Part shown: piece after piece, positions 50,697 to 60,171 of the stretch
Position numbering within the stretch: position 1 is the first letter of the stretch
Layout: each line of letters starts with the position of its first letter
Assembly: GCA_913777465.1 (NCBI GenBank)
Contig: CAJYRQ010000078.1
Span: forward strand, 62,001-126,000
Source of the DNA: an uncultured Chryseobacterium sp.
GTDB taxonomy: Bacteria; Bacteroidota; Bacteroidia; Flavobacteriales; Weeksellaceae
Direction: 5' to 3'
DNA: 64,000 bases
Translations under genes and position numbers: made by a program
Notes under the pieces: model-generated
Database searches by the model: none
Seen by the model: the letters and a program-made list of their open reading frames with translations, nothing else
Told to the model about the DNA's origin: nothing

Positions 50697-52172
50697 TTAA
50701 TCGGTAAAATTCCGGTCCTTCTGTTCGGTAAAATAAATGAACTCGGATGCTTTGCCTTTCGTAAGCCTGATGCCTTTTTTATCGTGAATAAATTTATCGT
50801 AAATGATTTCTGTAAGAGGTTCATTCTGATGGTTGGTAACGCCGAATTTGTTGTTTTTCTTTACGATGAATTCATCGGCTCCCAGGAAAGTGGTAATGTC
50901 ATCATAAATAAAAGGAACCATCTCGTTACCGTTTTCATCCATCATTCCGTAGAGGTTATCGGTGTTTTTCCCGACAAGTGCAGGATAAAGTTCCGATTCC
51001 CTGATTTCTCTAAGGGCTTTTAATTCTTTATAATGCCCGGTTTTTGGAGAAAAGGTATAATAGGTATCATTTCGGTTCAGAATGAGGGCATTCGGGAATA
51101 TTTTTTCGATTCCATAGTCGTCATTCAGAATATTTTTTAAATCTTTATCTAAAATTTTTTCTTCCTCTTCTTTTCTCAGGTACAGATATTTACCGCCGGA
51201 AATGGTAAGGCCTTCTACCCTGTCGTATTCTTTTGGGAAAACAATTTCCCCATTCAGGCGCACCACGGCAGTCTTCGGATTTGTCTGGTCCTGCGAAGTT
51301 TTGAAAAGACCGTTAAAGAGAGGGTTTACATAATGGTAATCAAGATCATACAGCTTCCCTTCTCTCTTTGAAAAGATGCTCACTTTATTATCTTTGGTAA
51401 GATAAATGTACTCTCTTCCTACAAAAGCCTGCTCGTATGTTTCATCAGCAATTACTTTCTCTTGATCATCAATGATCCCATATCTTTCCTTTGAAGCATC
51501 CAGTGTAATCAGATAAGGAAATGCATTGATGTTGTCTACGTTATGACCGGAAATTGTACTGAGGGTTTTTCCGTCATTATCAATCACTTCGCCAGATTTT
51601 TCCCCTTGCGTAAGATAAGCCCTTCCCTTGTAAAAACGCAGATCCTCCATAAATTCGCGATCGGAAACTTTCTTGCCGCCGAAATCATAGATCAGCCAGG
51701 TGCCATTATTTTTCACGAAAAACCTGTTTTCACTTCCAAAGACGATTTTTTCCGAAAAGGGAATAATTTCTTTTCCGTTAAAATCATAGACCACATCTTT
51801 TCCCCGTTTCGTATAAATCAGCCGGTCTTTGTTTTCCCAGGTCCTGAATTTGAACAGATCCATCGGGATAATTTCTTTTCCTCCGGCATCGATAACCGCT
51901 GTTTTTCCGTTATCTTTTCCGGCTTTCGCTTTCAGAACAAACCTGTTTTTCCAGAGAGGTGAAATTTCGCTCTTTACCGGATAATTAAACGTGATATTCC
52001 CCAGCGAATCCACAATTCCTGCCTTTCCGGTCTTAGCATCGGTAAATATCCCGTAACCTTTGGAATAGGAACGGACTTCTTTGCCCAGTTTTCTGGTTAA
52101 CAGGATCTGCTTGTACTGATCCGTCTGTCCGAGGCAGACCGACGAAAACAGGACGAAAATTAATTTTTTCAA
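50697..52172 (-). CDS. WG-repeat secreted protein
   Basis: 491 residues: signal peptide MKKLIFVLFSSVCLGQ, then repeated WG-type units (KTGKAGIVDSLGNITFNYPV, ENKDRLIYTKRGKDVVYDFN, KKNNKFGVTNHQNEPLTEII), each a beta hairpin of a propeller-like fold. Function unknown, probably envelope or extracellular. It starts where rsmI ends (1-bp gap), so it shares its transcript. Confidence 0.85.
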   Translation of the reverse strand: MKKLIFVLFSSVCLGQTDQYKQILLTRKLGKEVRSYSKGYGIFTDAKTGKAGIVDSLGNITFNYPVKSEISPLWKNRFVLKAKAGKDNGKTAVIDAGGKEIIPMDLFKFRTWENKDRLIYTKRGKDVVYDFNGKEIIPFSEKIVFGSENRFFVKNNGTWLIYDFGGKKVSDREFMEDLRFYKGRAYLTQGEKSGEVIDNDGKTLSTISGHNVDNINAFPYLITLDASKERYGIIDDQEKVIADETYEQAFVGREYIYLTKDNKVSIFSKREGKLYDLDYHYVNPLFNGLFKTSQDQTNPKTAVVRLNGEIVFPKEYDRVEGLTISGGKYLYLRKEEEEKILDKDLKNILNDDYGIEKIFPNALILNRNDTYYTFSPKTGHYKELKALREIRESELYPALVGKNTDNLYGMMDENGNEMVPFIYDDITTFLGADEFIVKKNNKFGVTNHQNEPLTEIIYDKFIHDKKGIRLTKGKASEFIYFTEQKDRNFTD

Positions 52173-52847
52173 TTAAATGGAATTATTTACGATGAGGACA
52201 ATTTCGCCTTTTAAGGTTTTGCTTTTTGAAAATTCAATGAGTTCAAGAATTGTTCCGCGTTTGGTTTCTTCAAATTTCTTGGAGATTTCACGGCTCAGGC
52301 TCGCTTTGGTTTCCTCACCGAAAAATTCCCGGATCTGCTCCAGGGTGGTATTGATCTTGTGCGGGCTTTCGTAAAGAACGATGGTCTTTTTTTCTTCTGC
52401 AAGCTGTTTCAGCCTGGTCTGGCGTCCCTTTTTCTGGGGAAGAAATCCGGCGAACAGGAATTCGTTATTCGGCAGTCCTGAAACCACGAGTGCCGGAACA
52501 AATGCTGTAGCTCCGGGAAGACAGATCATTTCAATATGATGGTCCGAACCTGCCTTGGCCAGCAGATAGCCGGGATCTGAAATTCCGGGCGTTCCCGCAT
52601 CGGTAATAATGGCGATGTTCTGGCCGTTTTTAAGATCGGCAATCACCTTTTCGGTAGCCTGATGCTCGTTATGCAGATGGTAGGATTTCAAGGGCTTTGA
52701 AATCTCAAAATGTTTTAATAGAATTCCGGAAGTCCGGGTGTCTTCACACAAAATATAATCAACCTCTTTCAGGACATTTACCGCTCTGAAGGTCATATCT
52801 TCCAGGTTCCCGACCGGCGTGGGAACAAAATATAGGATTCCGCTCAA
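52173..52847 (-). CDS. rsmI: 16S rRNA (cytidine-1402-2'-O)-methyltransferase
   Basis: 224 residues. LYFVPTPVGNLEDMTFRAVN start, ITDAGTPGISDPGYLLAK core and FLPQKKGRQTRLKQLAEEKK are typical of RsmI, a tetrapyrrole-methylase-fold enzyme for C1402 of 16S rRNA. Slightly shorter than E. coli RsmI (286). Starts 8 bp after the acidic repeat gene's stop. Confidence 0.95.
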   Translation of the reverse strand: MSGILYFVPTPVGNLEDMTFRAVNVLKEVDYILCEDTRTSGILLKHFEISKPLKSYHLHNEHQATEKVIADLKNGQNIAIITDAGTPGISDPGYLLAKAGSDHHIEMICLPGATAFVPALVVSGLPNNEFLFAGFLPQKKGRQTRLKQLAEEKKTIVLYESPHKINTTLEQIREFFGEETKASLSREISKKFEETKRGTILELIEFSKSKTLKGEIVLIVNNSI

Positions 52848-52855
52848 AATTACGT

Positions 52856-54238
52856 TTATAAAAATTTATTTTCCACCAATATCCAAAGCCTCTGGGCATA
52901 TTCGTCCACCCTGTTCCATTTTCTGGAATAATAGAGATCGCTCAGGTATTCTTTAGCCTCTTCCAGCGTTTTAAAGCTGTTGAGATTGGCCACTACTTCA
53001 TTCAGCTCAGACTGGCTTCCTCCGAACAGGGTTTTGGAAAAGGCAATCCGGTCATTTAAATCCAATTTAAACTCAGGCTTTTTCTTTTCCGCTTCCATAA
53101 AATCCATCGGCATATTGGTTTTTAAAATGCTTCCGGTCTCTTCTTTCTTCTCTCCGGGAGCTGGTTTTTCCGCCGGCATTTCCCTTTCAGCATGATCATC
53201 GTCAAAAAGCGACTGCACGGCTTTCAGGCCTCTTATATTGGCCAGTTTTATTTTTTTATCATGATTGTAAGCATGGTATGCCTCAAGGCTCTCAAAGCTT
53301 TCATCCGATTTTTTTTCTTCTTTATCTTCGGAAACCGGCGGCTCAATATCTACAATTTTCCTTCTGTCATTATGTTCTGCCAAAGCGGATTCTTCCTGCT
53401 TCTCTTCCTGTGCCGCTTCGTTTTTAAGATCGTTTACGATATTTTCCGCACCGGAAGTATCGCTGGCCATTTCTCCCTGTTCCATCATTTGGGTTGACAA
53501 CAGCGGGTCATGGGTTTCTTCCGAAGGATGTTCTTCCTGTTCCGAAGAAGATTCATAATTGTTCAGGATTCTTTCTTCTTCCTCAAAGGAATTTAGAATT
53601 TCTCCGTCGTTATCCGAAATTTCATTTTCAAATTCATCGATTTCATTCAACTGATTATTGAAAATAGCTTCTTCCTCCGTCTTTTCCTCATTGGATATTT
53701 CTCCATGGATATCACTGTCAGATTCAGCAGAAGTTTCTTTATTATCCGGAAAATTACCCTTGGTTGGATCCTCGTTAGAAACAGCCAGATTCTCATTCAG
53801 TACTTCCTGAACATCCGCTTCTTTATTTTCCTCTGCAAAATTAACCAAAGTTTCGTGAAGTTCTTCTTCTACAATTTCATTGAGCTGATTATTGAAAATC
53901 GCCTCTTCTTCAGTCACCTGATCCGAGTAGCTTCCGGGTTCTTTTTCATTAATTTCATTCAGTTCATTGTTGAAAATCGCTTCCTCTTCCGTTACTTCAT
54001 CATTTTCACCGGATCGGTAAAAATTTTCGTTATTTTCCGTTACCGTCGAAAAATTTTCACCTCCGAAATAGGCGATATTCTTTTCCAGCAGACGCAGGAA
54101 AGAAATTCTTTCGGCCAGCTCTTCTACAAGATCCAGCTTGGACGAAAGCTCGTCCACATGGCTTACTTTGTCCAGAATACCAATGATATTCCTGGATTCA
54201 AAAAAAATCTTTTCCTTTAAATCTTGGATGTTCTGCAT
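52856..54238 (-). CDS. Acidic protein with three EEEAIFNN repeats
   Basis: 460 residues, very acidic. A helical N-terminus (1-55), then three copies of TEEEAIFNNxLNEI at about 84-96, 109-121 and 187-199 in a disordered Glu/Asp/Ser/Asn stretch, and a compact conserved C-terminus (about 380-460, LNDRIAFSKTLFGGSQSELN then YYSRKWNRVDEYAQRLW). The C-terminal part looks like a folded protein-interaction domain. No known enzyme. First gene of the operon with rsmI and the WG-repeat gene. Confidence 0.8.
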   Translation of the reverse strand: MQNIQDLKEKIFFESRNIIGILDKVSHVDELSSKLDLVEELAERISFLRLLEKNIAYFGGENFSTVTENNENFYRSGENDEVTEEEAIFNNELNEINEKEPGSYSDQVTEEEAIFNNQLNEIVEEELHETLVNFAEENKEADVQEVLNENLAVSNEDPTKGNFPDNKETSAESDSDIHGEISNEEKTEEEAIFNNQLNEIDEFENEISDNDGEILNSFEEEERILNNYESSSEQEEHPSEETHDPLLSTQMMEQGEMASDTSGAENIVNDLKNEAAQEEKQEESALAEHNDRRKIVDIEPPVSEDKEEKKSDESFESLEAYHAYNHDKKIKLANIRGLKAVQSLFDDDHAEREMPAEKPAPGEKKEETGSILKTNMPMDFMEAEKKKPEFKLDLNDRIAFSKTLFGGSQSELNEVVANLNSFKTLEEAKEYLSDLYYSRKWNRVDEYAQRLWILVENKFL

Positions 54239-54262
54239 AAAAGAATCTTGTTAAAATTGCTT

Positions 54263-54270
54263 ACTTTTGA
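54263..54270 (+). promoter_or_regulatory. -7 promoter element of tdk
   Basis: TACTTTTG matches TAnnTTTG, 28 bp before the ATG. Confidence 0.55.
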
Positions 54271-54298
54271 TCTTGAAAATATACGGCTAATTTAACAA

Positions 54299-54883
54299 AT
54301 GTTTTTAGAAAATACAATTAATCATTCCAAACAAAGCGGTTGGATGGAAGTAATTTGTGGCTCAATGTTTTCCGGAAAAACCGAAGAGCTGATCCGGAGG
54401 CTGAGAAGAGCCGAAATGGCGGGACAGAATGTGGAAATTTTTAAACCGAAACTGGATACGAGATATTCGGATGAAGACGTGGTTTCCCATAATCAGAATA
54501 AGATCCGCAGCACATCGGTGGAAAACCCCAGCGAGATCCTGCTGCTGGCCTCCAACTGCCATGTCGTAGGAATAGATGAAGCCCAGTTTTTTGATGAAAG
54601 TATTGTGTATATCGCCAATCAGCTTGCCAACAGCGGCGTCCGGGTGGTAATTGCCGGGCTGGATATGGATTTCCTCGGAAGACCCTTCGGACCCATGCCC
54701 AATTTGATGGCCACTGCGGAATATGTTACAAAGGTACATGCCATCTGCAGAAGGACCGGAAACCTTGCCAATTATTCGATGAGGATTTCCGAAGGCAAAG
54801 ACCTGGTAGAACTCGGAGAGACAGAAGCTTACGAAGCAGTGAGCCGAAGGGTTTTCGTGGATGAAGTTTTAGATAAAAACTAA
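54299..54883 (+). CDS. tdk: Thymidine kinase, zinc site degraded
   Basis: 194 residues. P-loop VICGSMFSGKTEELIRRLRR and Walker B GIDEAQFFDESIVYIA are intact. Oddity: the usual four-Cys zinc lasso is degraded; AICRRTGNLANYSMR keeps one Cys where C-x2-C is normal and the C-terminal YEAVSRRVFVDEV has none. Phosphorylates thymidine in salvage. Own promoter; 60 bp before the toxin-antitoxin-like pair. Confidence 0.94.
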   Translation: MFLENTINHSKQSGWMEVICGSMFSGKTEELIRRLRRAEMAGQNVEIFKPKLDTRYSDEDVVSHNQNKIRSTSVENPSEILLLASNCHVVGIDEAQFFDESIVYIANQLANSGVRVVIAGLDMDFLGRPFGPMPNLMATAEYVTKVHAICRRTGNLANYSMRISEGKDLVELGETEAYEAVSRRVFVDEVLDKN

Positions 54884-54904
54884 TTCAATATCACATTTTA
54901 TCCG

Positions 54905-54912
54905 TATTTTTG
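54905..54912 (+). promoter_or_regulatory. -7 promoter element of the toxin-antitoxin pair and murF-alr
   Basis: TATTTTTG matches TAnnTTTG, 31 bp before the antitoxin start. Confidence 0.5.
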
Positions 54913-54943
54913 CATAAATTTTAATAGTAAAAACTATCGGAAA

Positions 54944-55264
54944 ATGATATTGGAAATCAAAAATTATATAAAAATCAGCAATTCCATTGATGAGATTCTG
55001 AAAAATTCGCCGTTCAAAATGAAATACATTATTGAAAAGAGCGGGATTTCCGAACCCACCTTTTTCCGGAAAATGAAAGAGAAAAAATTTCTTCCGGAAG
55101 AACTGCTTAGGATTGCGGAGATTATTGAACCGGAAAAATCACTTCTGCAATCTCTTGAAGAGGCAGAAAAAGATTTTGAGAACGGAATTTACTATTCCCA
55201 TGATGAAGTAATGAAACTTTCTGAAGAACGCTTTGTGAAAAAATATGGAAATAAGGTGGTCTAA
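54944..55264 (+). CDS. Antitoxin-like HTH protein
   Basis: 106 residues. Residues 26-60 look like an HTH (KYIIEKSGISEPTFFRKMKE), the C-terminus is acidic (YYSHDEVMKLSEERF). Such short HTH plus acidic-tail proteins are typical antitoxins that also repress their own operon. Overlaps the toxin gene by 20 bp. Confidence 0.75.
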   Translation: MILEIKNYIKISNSIDEILKNSPFKMKYIIEKSGISEPTFFRKMKEKKFLPEELLRIAEIIEPEKSLLQSLEEAEKDFENGIYYSHDEVMKLSEERFVKKYGNKVV

Positions 55265-55547
55265 ATTTGCCTTGCAAGACTTGGAACAGATAGAAGATTA
55301 TATCGGGAACAGATTTTCTTACAGAGAATATAGGAATTTCATCAACATTCTAAATCATAAAATAGGATTGATCCTTGACAAGAAGGTAATCTTTCAAAAA
55401 TTGGAAAAATTTCCCGGCTATCATAAGCTTTTAATTACCGAACAGACAACGCTTATTTATAAGTTAGAAACGGACTTCCTGAAGATATTACGTTTATATA
55501 ATAATTATCAGGATGAAGACAAAAAATTTATCATAGACGATTTATAA
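55245..55547 (+). CDS. RelE/ParE-family toxin-like protein
   Basis: 100 residues with the RelE/ParE fold: IRWSKFALQDLEQIEDYIGN start and ITEQTTLIYKLETDFLKILR before a Asn/Gln-rich end. RelE types cut mRNA, ParE types poison gyrase; the sequence does not decide. Its stop is immediately followed by the murF-alr start (no gap), so the toxin pair and an essential wall-synthesis gene share an mRNA. Confidence 0.85.
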   Translation: MEIRWSKFALQDLEQIEDYIGNRFSYREYRNFINILNHKIGLILDKKVIFQKLEKFPGYHKLLITEQTTLIYKLETDFLKILRLYNNYQDEDKKFIIDDL

Positions 55548-57995
55548 ATGAATTATACTGGAAAAGATATTGCAAGGATCACCCATGCAAAGGTTATAGG
55601 AAACGGAGATTTAATCATCCGGAATATTGCTTTCGATAGCAGGATTATTTATTCTACCAAAAACACGGCGTTTATCGCCATCAATACGTCTAAAAATTCC
55701 GGCGAAAAATTTATAGAGTCGGCTATTGACCGCGGCATCGAAATTATTATTTCCGAACATCATGATCCGCAGTTTGAAAATATTACCTGGATTATTGTAG
55801 AGGATGCAGTAGGATTTCTTCAGAAATTAGCCCGGTACCATTTTGAACATTCTCATTTAAAATCCATAGGAATTACCGGCAGCAACGGAAAAACCATTTT
55901 AAAGGAATGGCTGTACCAATGTCTCTGGAATGAGTTTCCTACAGTAAAAAGCCCGAAAAGTTTCAATTCGCAGATCGGGCTTCCCCTATCGCTCCTTCAG
56001 ATCAACGGTTCTCACAAGCTGGGAATCTTTGAAGTCGGGATTTCCCGGCCGGAAGAAATGGAAACACTGGAATCCGTTTTTCATCCTCAGATCGGACTGC
56101 TTACCCATATCGGGACTGCCCATCTGGCCAATTTCAGCTCAGAAGAAGAACTGATAGATGAAAAGATTAAGCTCTTCCGAAATTCTGAGGTGATTATTTA
56201 TAATGGCGATCATCCGTTGGTTGAGAAAAAAATCAAAGAACAATATACCGGTAAGAAATTAATTGCTTACGGTTTTGGCGAACACAACCAGATCCGCTAT
56301 AAAAACAATATTCAAAAAAATGAAGATGTTGTGGTGCATTGTTTCGGTGAAGAAATTTCATTTCCCGTGCATCAGAGAGACGAAGCGACATTAACGAATG
56401 TTTTAGCGCTTATTACAGTATTAAAGGAGCTGAATATCGGAAATCAGGAGATCGTCGAAAAAATCAACGCGCTGAAGGCCGTTGAAATGAGGCTTGAGTC
56501 CATTGAAGGCATAAGAGGAAATATCGTCATCAATGATTCTTTCAATCTTGATCTCGATTCCCTGAAAACAGCACTTCAATTTCTTAACGAATATAAAAAG
56601 CCGAAAAAATCGCTGGTACTGACCGACATCCTGGGGGTGAATTCAAATTCAAAAGAACTTTATGAAGAAGTTTCCGACCTGGTGAACGAACAGCAATTTG
56701 ATTCCGTTTTCCTGATCGGGGATGAAATATCAAAATTCAGTGAATTATTTAAAGCTAAAACCGAAACTTTTATTAATACCCGGGAACTCATTGACAGTAA
56801 ACACCTTAATGAGCTGGAAAATCAGCTGGTATTATTGAAAGGGGCAAGAAAATTTGAAATTGAAAAATTAAAAGACATTCTTGAGCTGAGAAAGCACGAC
56901 ACGGTGCTGGAAATCAATTTAAACGCCATTCTCCATAATATCAATTACCATAAATCCCTGCTTAAACCTTCTACGAAGATGATGGCCATGGTAAAAGCAA
57001 ATGCCTACGGGTTGGGGAGCTATGAGATCTCCGAGTTTCTGCAGCATCATCATATTGATTATTTAGGGGTTGCTTTTGCAGATGAAGGCGTGGAACTGCG
57101 GAAGAAAGGGATCACCGTACCGATCGTTGTGATGAATCCGGAGCAGCACAGCTATGAAACCGTCATTGCCTATAATCTGGAACCGGAAATCTACAGTTTC
57201 CGTGTATTGGAATTGTTTTACAACGCCGTTCAAAAATCCGGTTATGATAAAAAATATCCGGTTCATATCAAGCTGGAAACGGGAATGCACCGTCTTGGTT
57301 TTAAAGAAGATGAGCTGGATCAGCTAAGCAGTACTTTAAATTCAATAAATGTCAGGGTAAAGAGTATCTTCAGCCATCTTTCATCTTCGGATCTGCCGCA
57401 GGAAAAAGAATTTACCCAGAATCAATTAAAAACATTTGAAAGAAATTCATCGTATATCATAGAAAAGCTGGGCTATACTCCGATCCGGCATATTTTAAAT
57501 TCTTCAGGAATAACTTCTTATACCGGTTACCAGTTCGATATGGTAAGAATCGGCATTGGGATGCTGGGAGAATCACCCAATAGTGAAATACAAAAACAGC
57601 TGCGCCCGGTGGTAAGTTTCAAAACCGTTATTTCCCAGATATCGGAAGTACAAAGCGGAGAGTCCGTAGGTTACAGCCGCCGGTTTAAAGCAGACCATCA
57701 GACAAAGATAGCCACCATTCCCGTAGGATATGCAGACGGAATCCCGAGACTGATCGGCAACCAGGTAGGAAACGTGGGAATTAATAAGACCCTGGCTCCT
57801 ATTGTCGGAAGCATCTGTATGGATATGATGATGGTTAAGGTCGATCATATTCCCCATGTAAAAGAAGGAGACGCTGTAACGATATTTAATGCAAAGCCTA
57901 CCTTAAAGGAATTTGCAGCCTACTGCCAAACCATTACCTATGAAGTTCTGACTTCTATTTCGCCCCGTGTAAAACGGATTTATGTAAAAGATTAA
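55548..57995 (+). CDS. MurF-Alr fusion: UDP-MurNAc-tripeptide D-Ala-D-Ala ligase / alanine racemase
   Basis: 815 residues in two parts. MurF, about 1-440: GDLIIRNIAFDSRII, P-loop ITGSNGKTILKEW, GIFEVGISRPEEM, NDSFNLDLDSLKTAL. Alanine racemase, about 455-815: PLP Lys in MAMVKANAYGLGSYEI, GYSRRFKAD with the catalytic Tyr, and ICMDMMMVKVDHIP. One chain thus makes D-Ala and adds D-Ala-D-Ala to the precursor in wall synthesis. This fusion is known in Bacteroidota. Directly abuts the toxin gene. Confidence 0.95.
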   Translation: MNYTGKDIARITHAKVIGNGDLIIRNIAFDSRIIYSTKNTAFIAINTSKNSGEKFIESAIDRGIEIIISEHHDPQFENITWIIVEDAVGFLQKLARYHFEHSHLKSIGITGSNGKTILKEWLYQCLWNEFPTVKSPKSFNSQIGLPLSLLQINGSHKLGIFEVGISRPEEMETLESVFHPQIGLLTHIGTAHLANFSSEEELIDEKIKLFRNSEVIIYNGDHPLVEKKIKEQYTGKKLIAYGFGEHNQIRYKNNIQKNEDVVVHCFGEEISFPVHQRDEATLTNVLALITVLKELNIGNQEIVEKINALKAVEMRLESIEGIRGNIVINDSFNLDLDSLKTALQFLNEYKKPKKSLVLTDILGVNSNSKELYEEVSDLVNEQQFDSVFLIGDEISKFSELFKAKTETFINTRELIDSKHLNELENQLVLLKGARKFEIEKLKDILELRKHDTVLEINLNAILHNINYHKSLLKPSTKMMAMVKANAYGLGSYEISEFLQHHHIDYLGVAFADEGVELRKKGITVPIVVMNPEQHSYETVIAYNLEPEIYSFRVLELFYNAVQKSGYDKKYPVHIKLETGMHRLGFKEDELDQLSSTLNSINVRVKSIFSHLSSSDLPQEKEFTQNQLKTFERNSSYIIEKLGYTPIRHILNSSGITSYTGYQFDMVRIGIGMLGESPNSEIQKQLRPVVSFKTVISQISEVQSGESVGYSRRFKADHQTKIATIPVGYADGIPRLIGNQVGNVGINKTLAPIVGSICMDMMMVKVDHIPHVKEGDAVTIFNAKPTLKEFAAYCQTITYEVLTSISPRVKRIYVKD

Positions 57996-58006
57996 GCCAC
58001 ACAATT

Positions 58007-60166
58007 ATGAGAAAGTTCCTGATTATTTTATTTGCATTTCAACTGCTCTTCATCCAGTCCCAGATAAAAAAAGATCTGGTGATTCCCAAAAATCCCAGAA
58101 TCGGTCTTTCGCTGGCCGGCGGAGGAGCTAAAGGATTTTCTCATGTCGGCGTTCTTAAAGTATTGGATTCTTTAGGCGTAAAGGTAGATTATATTGCCGG
58201 AACCAGTATGGGGGCGATTGTCGGCGGACTCTATGCTTCCGGATATTCCGGAAAGGAAATCGAAAAGATCGTTATGGATACCGATTTCTATTCCCTGATA
58301 ACGGATCCGAAAGCCAAACGCCAGGAAACAACCTTCTTCAACAAATCGGTGGATAAATACCTTTTATCCATTCCGCTGAAAAACGGAAAGATCAACCTTC
58401 CCTCTTCCATCAGTTCCGGACAGAAAAATGTTTACCTCCTGAAAGAACTTTTCAAAAACGTTTCCAATATCGAAGATTTCTCCAAACTTCCGATTCCCTT
58501 TATGTGTGTGGCCACGAATCTGGAAAGCGGCAAAATGCAGATTTTTGAAAAAGGAGATTTGGTACAATCCATCATGGCGAGTTCCGCTTTTCCCTCACTT
58601 ATGGATCCGGTAAAAATTAATGACAGCATTTATATCGACGGAGCCATGACCGTCAACTATCCTTCAAAACCTTTAAAGGATAAAGGGATCGATATCGTGA
58701 TCGGTGTAGACCTTAATCAGGATCTTTCCAAAAGAGAAGACCTGAACAGCATCATTGCGATCCTGAACCAGGTCATCGATTTCGGGATAAAGAAAGATAC
58801 GGAGCAGCAGTATAAATATACCGACATCAATATCAAACCCAATCTGCAGGGAATGACTGCAACCAGCTATGATGACAAGAAAAAAATTCTCGACAGCGGC
58901 TACGTAGAGGGCTTGAAATACGCGGATATTCTGGACCAGCTTCCTAAGCGGCCATTTGACCGGATAAGGCAGCAAATGAACCCTATTTACTCCAATGTCT
59001 ACAAGATCGACAGCGTTGCCATCGAAGGAAACAGAATATACGGGAAAAACTATATTTTAGGAAAAATGGGACTGCGCCTTCCCTCTCTTCAAACGTACGG
59101 AGGCATTAATAAAAGAATAGATAAACTGGTTGCCACAAACAACTATAAATTCATCAATTACGATATTGTTTCCGACAGCAAAGCCAATTACTTGAAGCTT
59201 TACGTTACCGAAGATGATGCCAGACATTTCCTTAAATTCGGATTGCATTATGACGAAATTTTTAAAACCGGCCTGCTCGTCAATTATTCGGCAAAACGTC
59301 TTTTGTTCCGTAATTCCAATCTTTCCCTGGACGTAATTGTAGGTGACAAACCAAGATATTATTTAAACTATTTTATCGACAACGGATACATTCCCGGATT
59401 CGGAATCTATTCTTCCGGGATGAGCTTCAGCCTGAGAGATACCAGCAACAACGAATTTGATAAATGGGAATGGCTCCGGAATGAAGTCTATCTGCAATCA
59501 ATCTGGAAAGATAAATTTGCCGTCGGCGGTGGGATCAGCCATGATTATTTTGAAGCGGAATTCAACGGCGACAACAAAAGATACAACCGTTTCCTGAATC
59601 CTTACGTATTTCTGAAAAGTGATACGCAGAACGACAGGGACTTTCCTACCCGCGGGATCTACATTAATGCGGAAGGAAAAGTGATCGATCTGCTTAAATC
59701 CGAAGTAGACCGCAGGCTGGTTCAGATCAAAGCAGATATCAGGATAAACATCCCGATCTCAAAACAGTTTGCTTACCGGCTGAATCTCTATGGTGGAATC
59801 ACATTGGGTGAAAACCTTCCGGAGTTTTATAAATACAGGCTGGGTGGAATCTTTGAACAGAATATCGTTAACTTCAGAAGCTTCTCCGGGTTTTATTTTG
59901 CCCAGTTAAGCACCAATAATGTGATTCTGGCTTCGAACGATCTTCAGTTTAAATTCAATAAAAACTATTTTCTGAGCGGAAACTTTTCTTTTGCCAATCT
60001 TTCCAATGATATTTCTTTTGAAGATGCGGTAAAATTAAACTATAGCTCCGTAGGACTTACGGCAGGATACAAATCTCCTTTCGGACAGATCAAAATAAAC
60101 TTCAGCCACTCTCTTAAAAACAATCAAAAAGGCATATTCAGTGTTATTTTAGGACACTGGTTTTAA
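58007..60166 (+). CDS. Patatin-like phospholipase with BamA-type beta-barrel
   Basis: 719 residues: signal peptide (1-18), patatin domain with LSLAGGGAKGFSHVGVLKVL (oxyanion Gly block), catalytic Ser in GTSMGAIVGG and Asp in DGAMTVNYP, a POTRA-like linker (SVAIEGNRIYGKNYILGKMG) and a C-terminal 16-strand barrel ending in LGHWF, like the PlpD/FplA type. Likely outer-membrane-anchored phospholipase with its active domain in the periplasm or outside. 12 bp after murF-alr. Confidence 0.92.
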   Translation: MRKFLIILFAFQLLFIQSQIKKDLVIPKNPRIGLSLAGGGAKGFSHVGVLKVLDSLGVKVDYIAGTSMGAIVGGLYASGYSGKEIEKIVMDTDFYSLITDPKAKRQETTFFNKSVDKYLLSIPLKNGKINLPSSISSGQKNVYLLKELFKNVSNIEDFSKLPIPFMCVATNLESGKMQIFEKGDLVQSIMASSAFPSLMDPVKINDSIYIDGAMTVNYPSKPLKDKGIDIVIGVDLNQDLSKREDLNSIIAILNQVIDFGIKKDTEQQYKYTDINIKPNLQGMTATSYDDKKKILDSGYVEGLKYADILDQLPKRPFDRIRQQMNPIYSNVYKIDSVAIEGNRIYGKNYILGKMGLRLPSLQTYGGINKRIDKLVATNNYKFINYDIVSDSKANYLKLYVTEDDARHFLKFGLHYDEIFKTGLLVNYSAKRLLFRNSNLSLDVIVGDKPRYYLNYFIDNGYIPGFGIYSSGMSFSLRDTSNNEFDKWEWLRNEVYLQSIWKDKFAVGGGISHDYFEAEFNGDNKRYNRFLNPYVFLKSDTQNDRDFPTRGIYINAEGKVIDLLKSEVDRRLVQIKADIRINIPISKQFAYRLNLYGGITLGENLPEFYKYRLGGIFEQNIVNFRSFSGFYFAQLSTNNVILASNDLQFKFNKNYFLSGNFSFANLSNDISFEDAVKLNYSSVGLTAGYKSPFGQIKINFSHSLKNNQKGIFSVILGHWF

Positions 60167-60171
60167 TTACA

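Noticed and set aside
53705-54220. 171-codon top-strand frame
   Set aside because: Antisense to the acidic repeat protein; the Phe/Ile/Leu-rich peptide is the complement of Glu-rich codons.
54944-55547. Wider defence island around the toxin-antitoxin-like pair
   Set aside because: No restriction, abortive-infection or mobile genes are nearby; neighbours are tdk and murF-alr.
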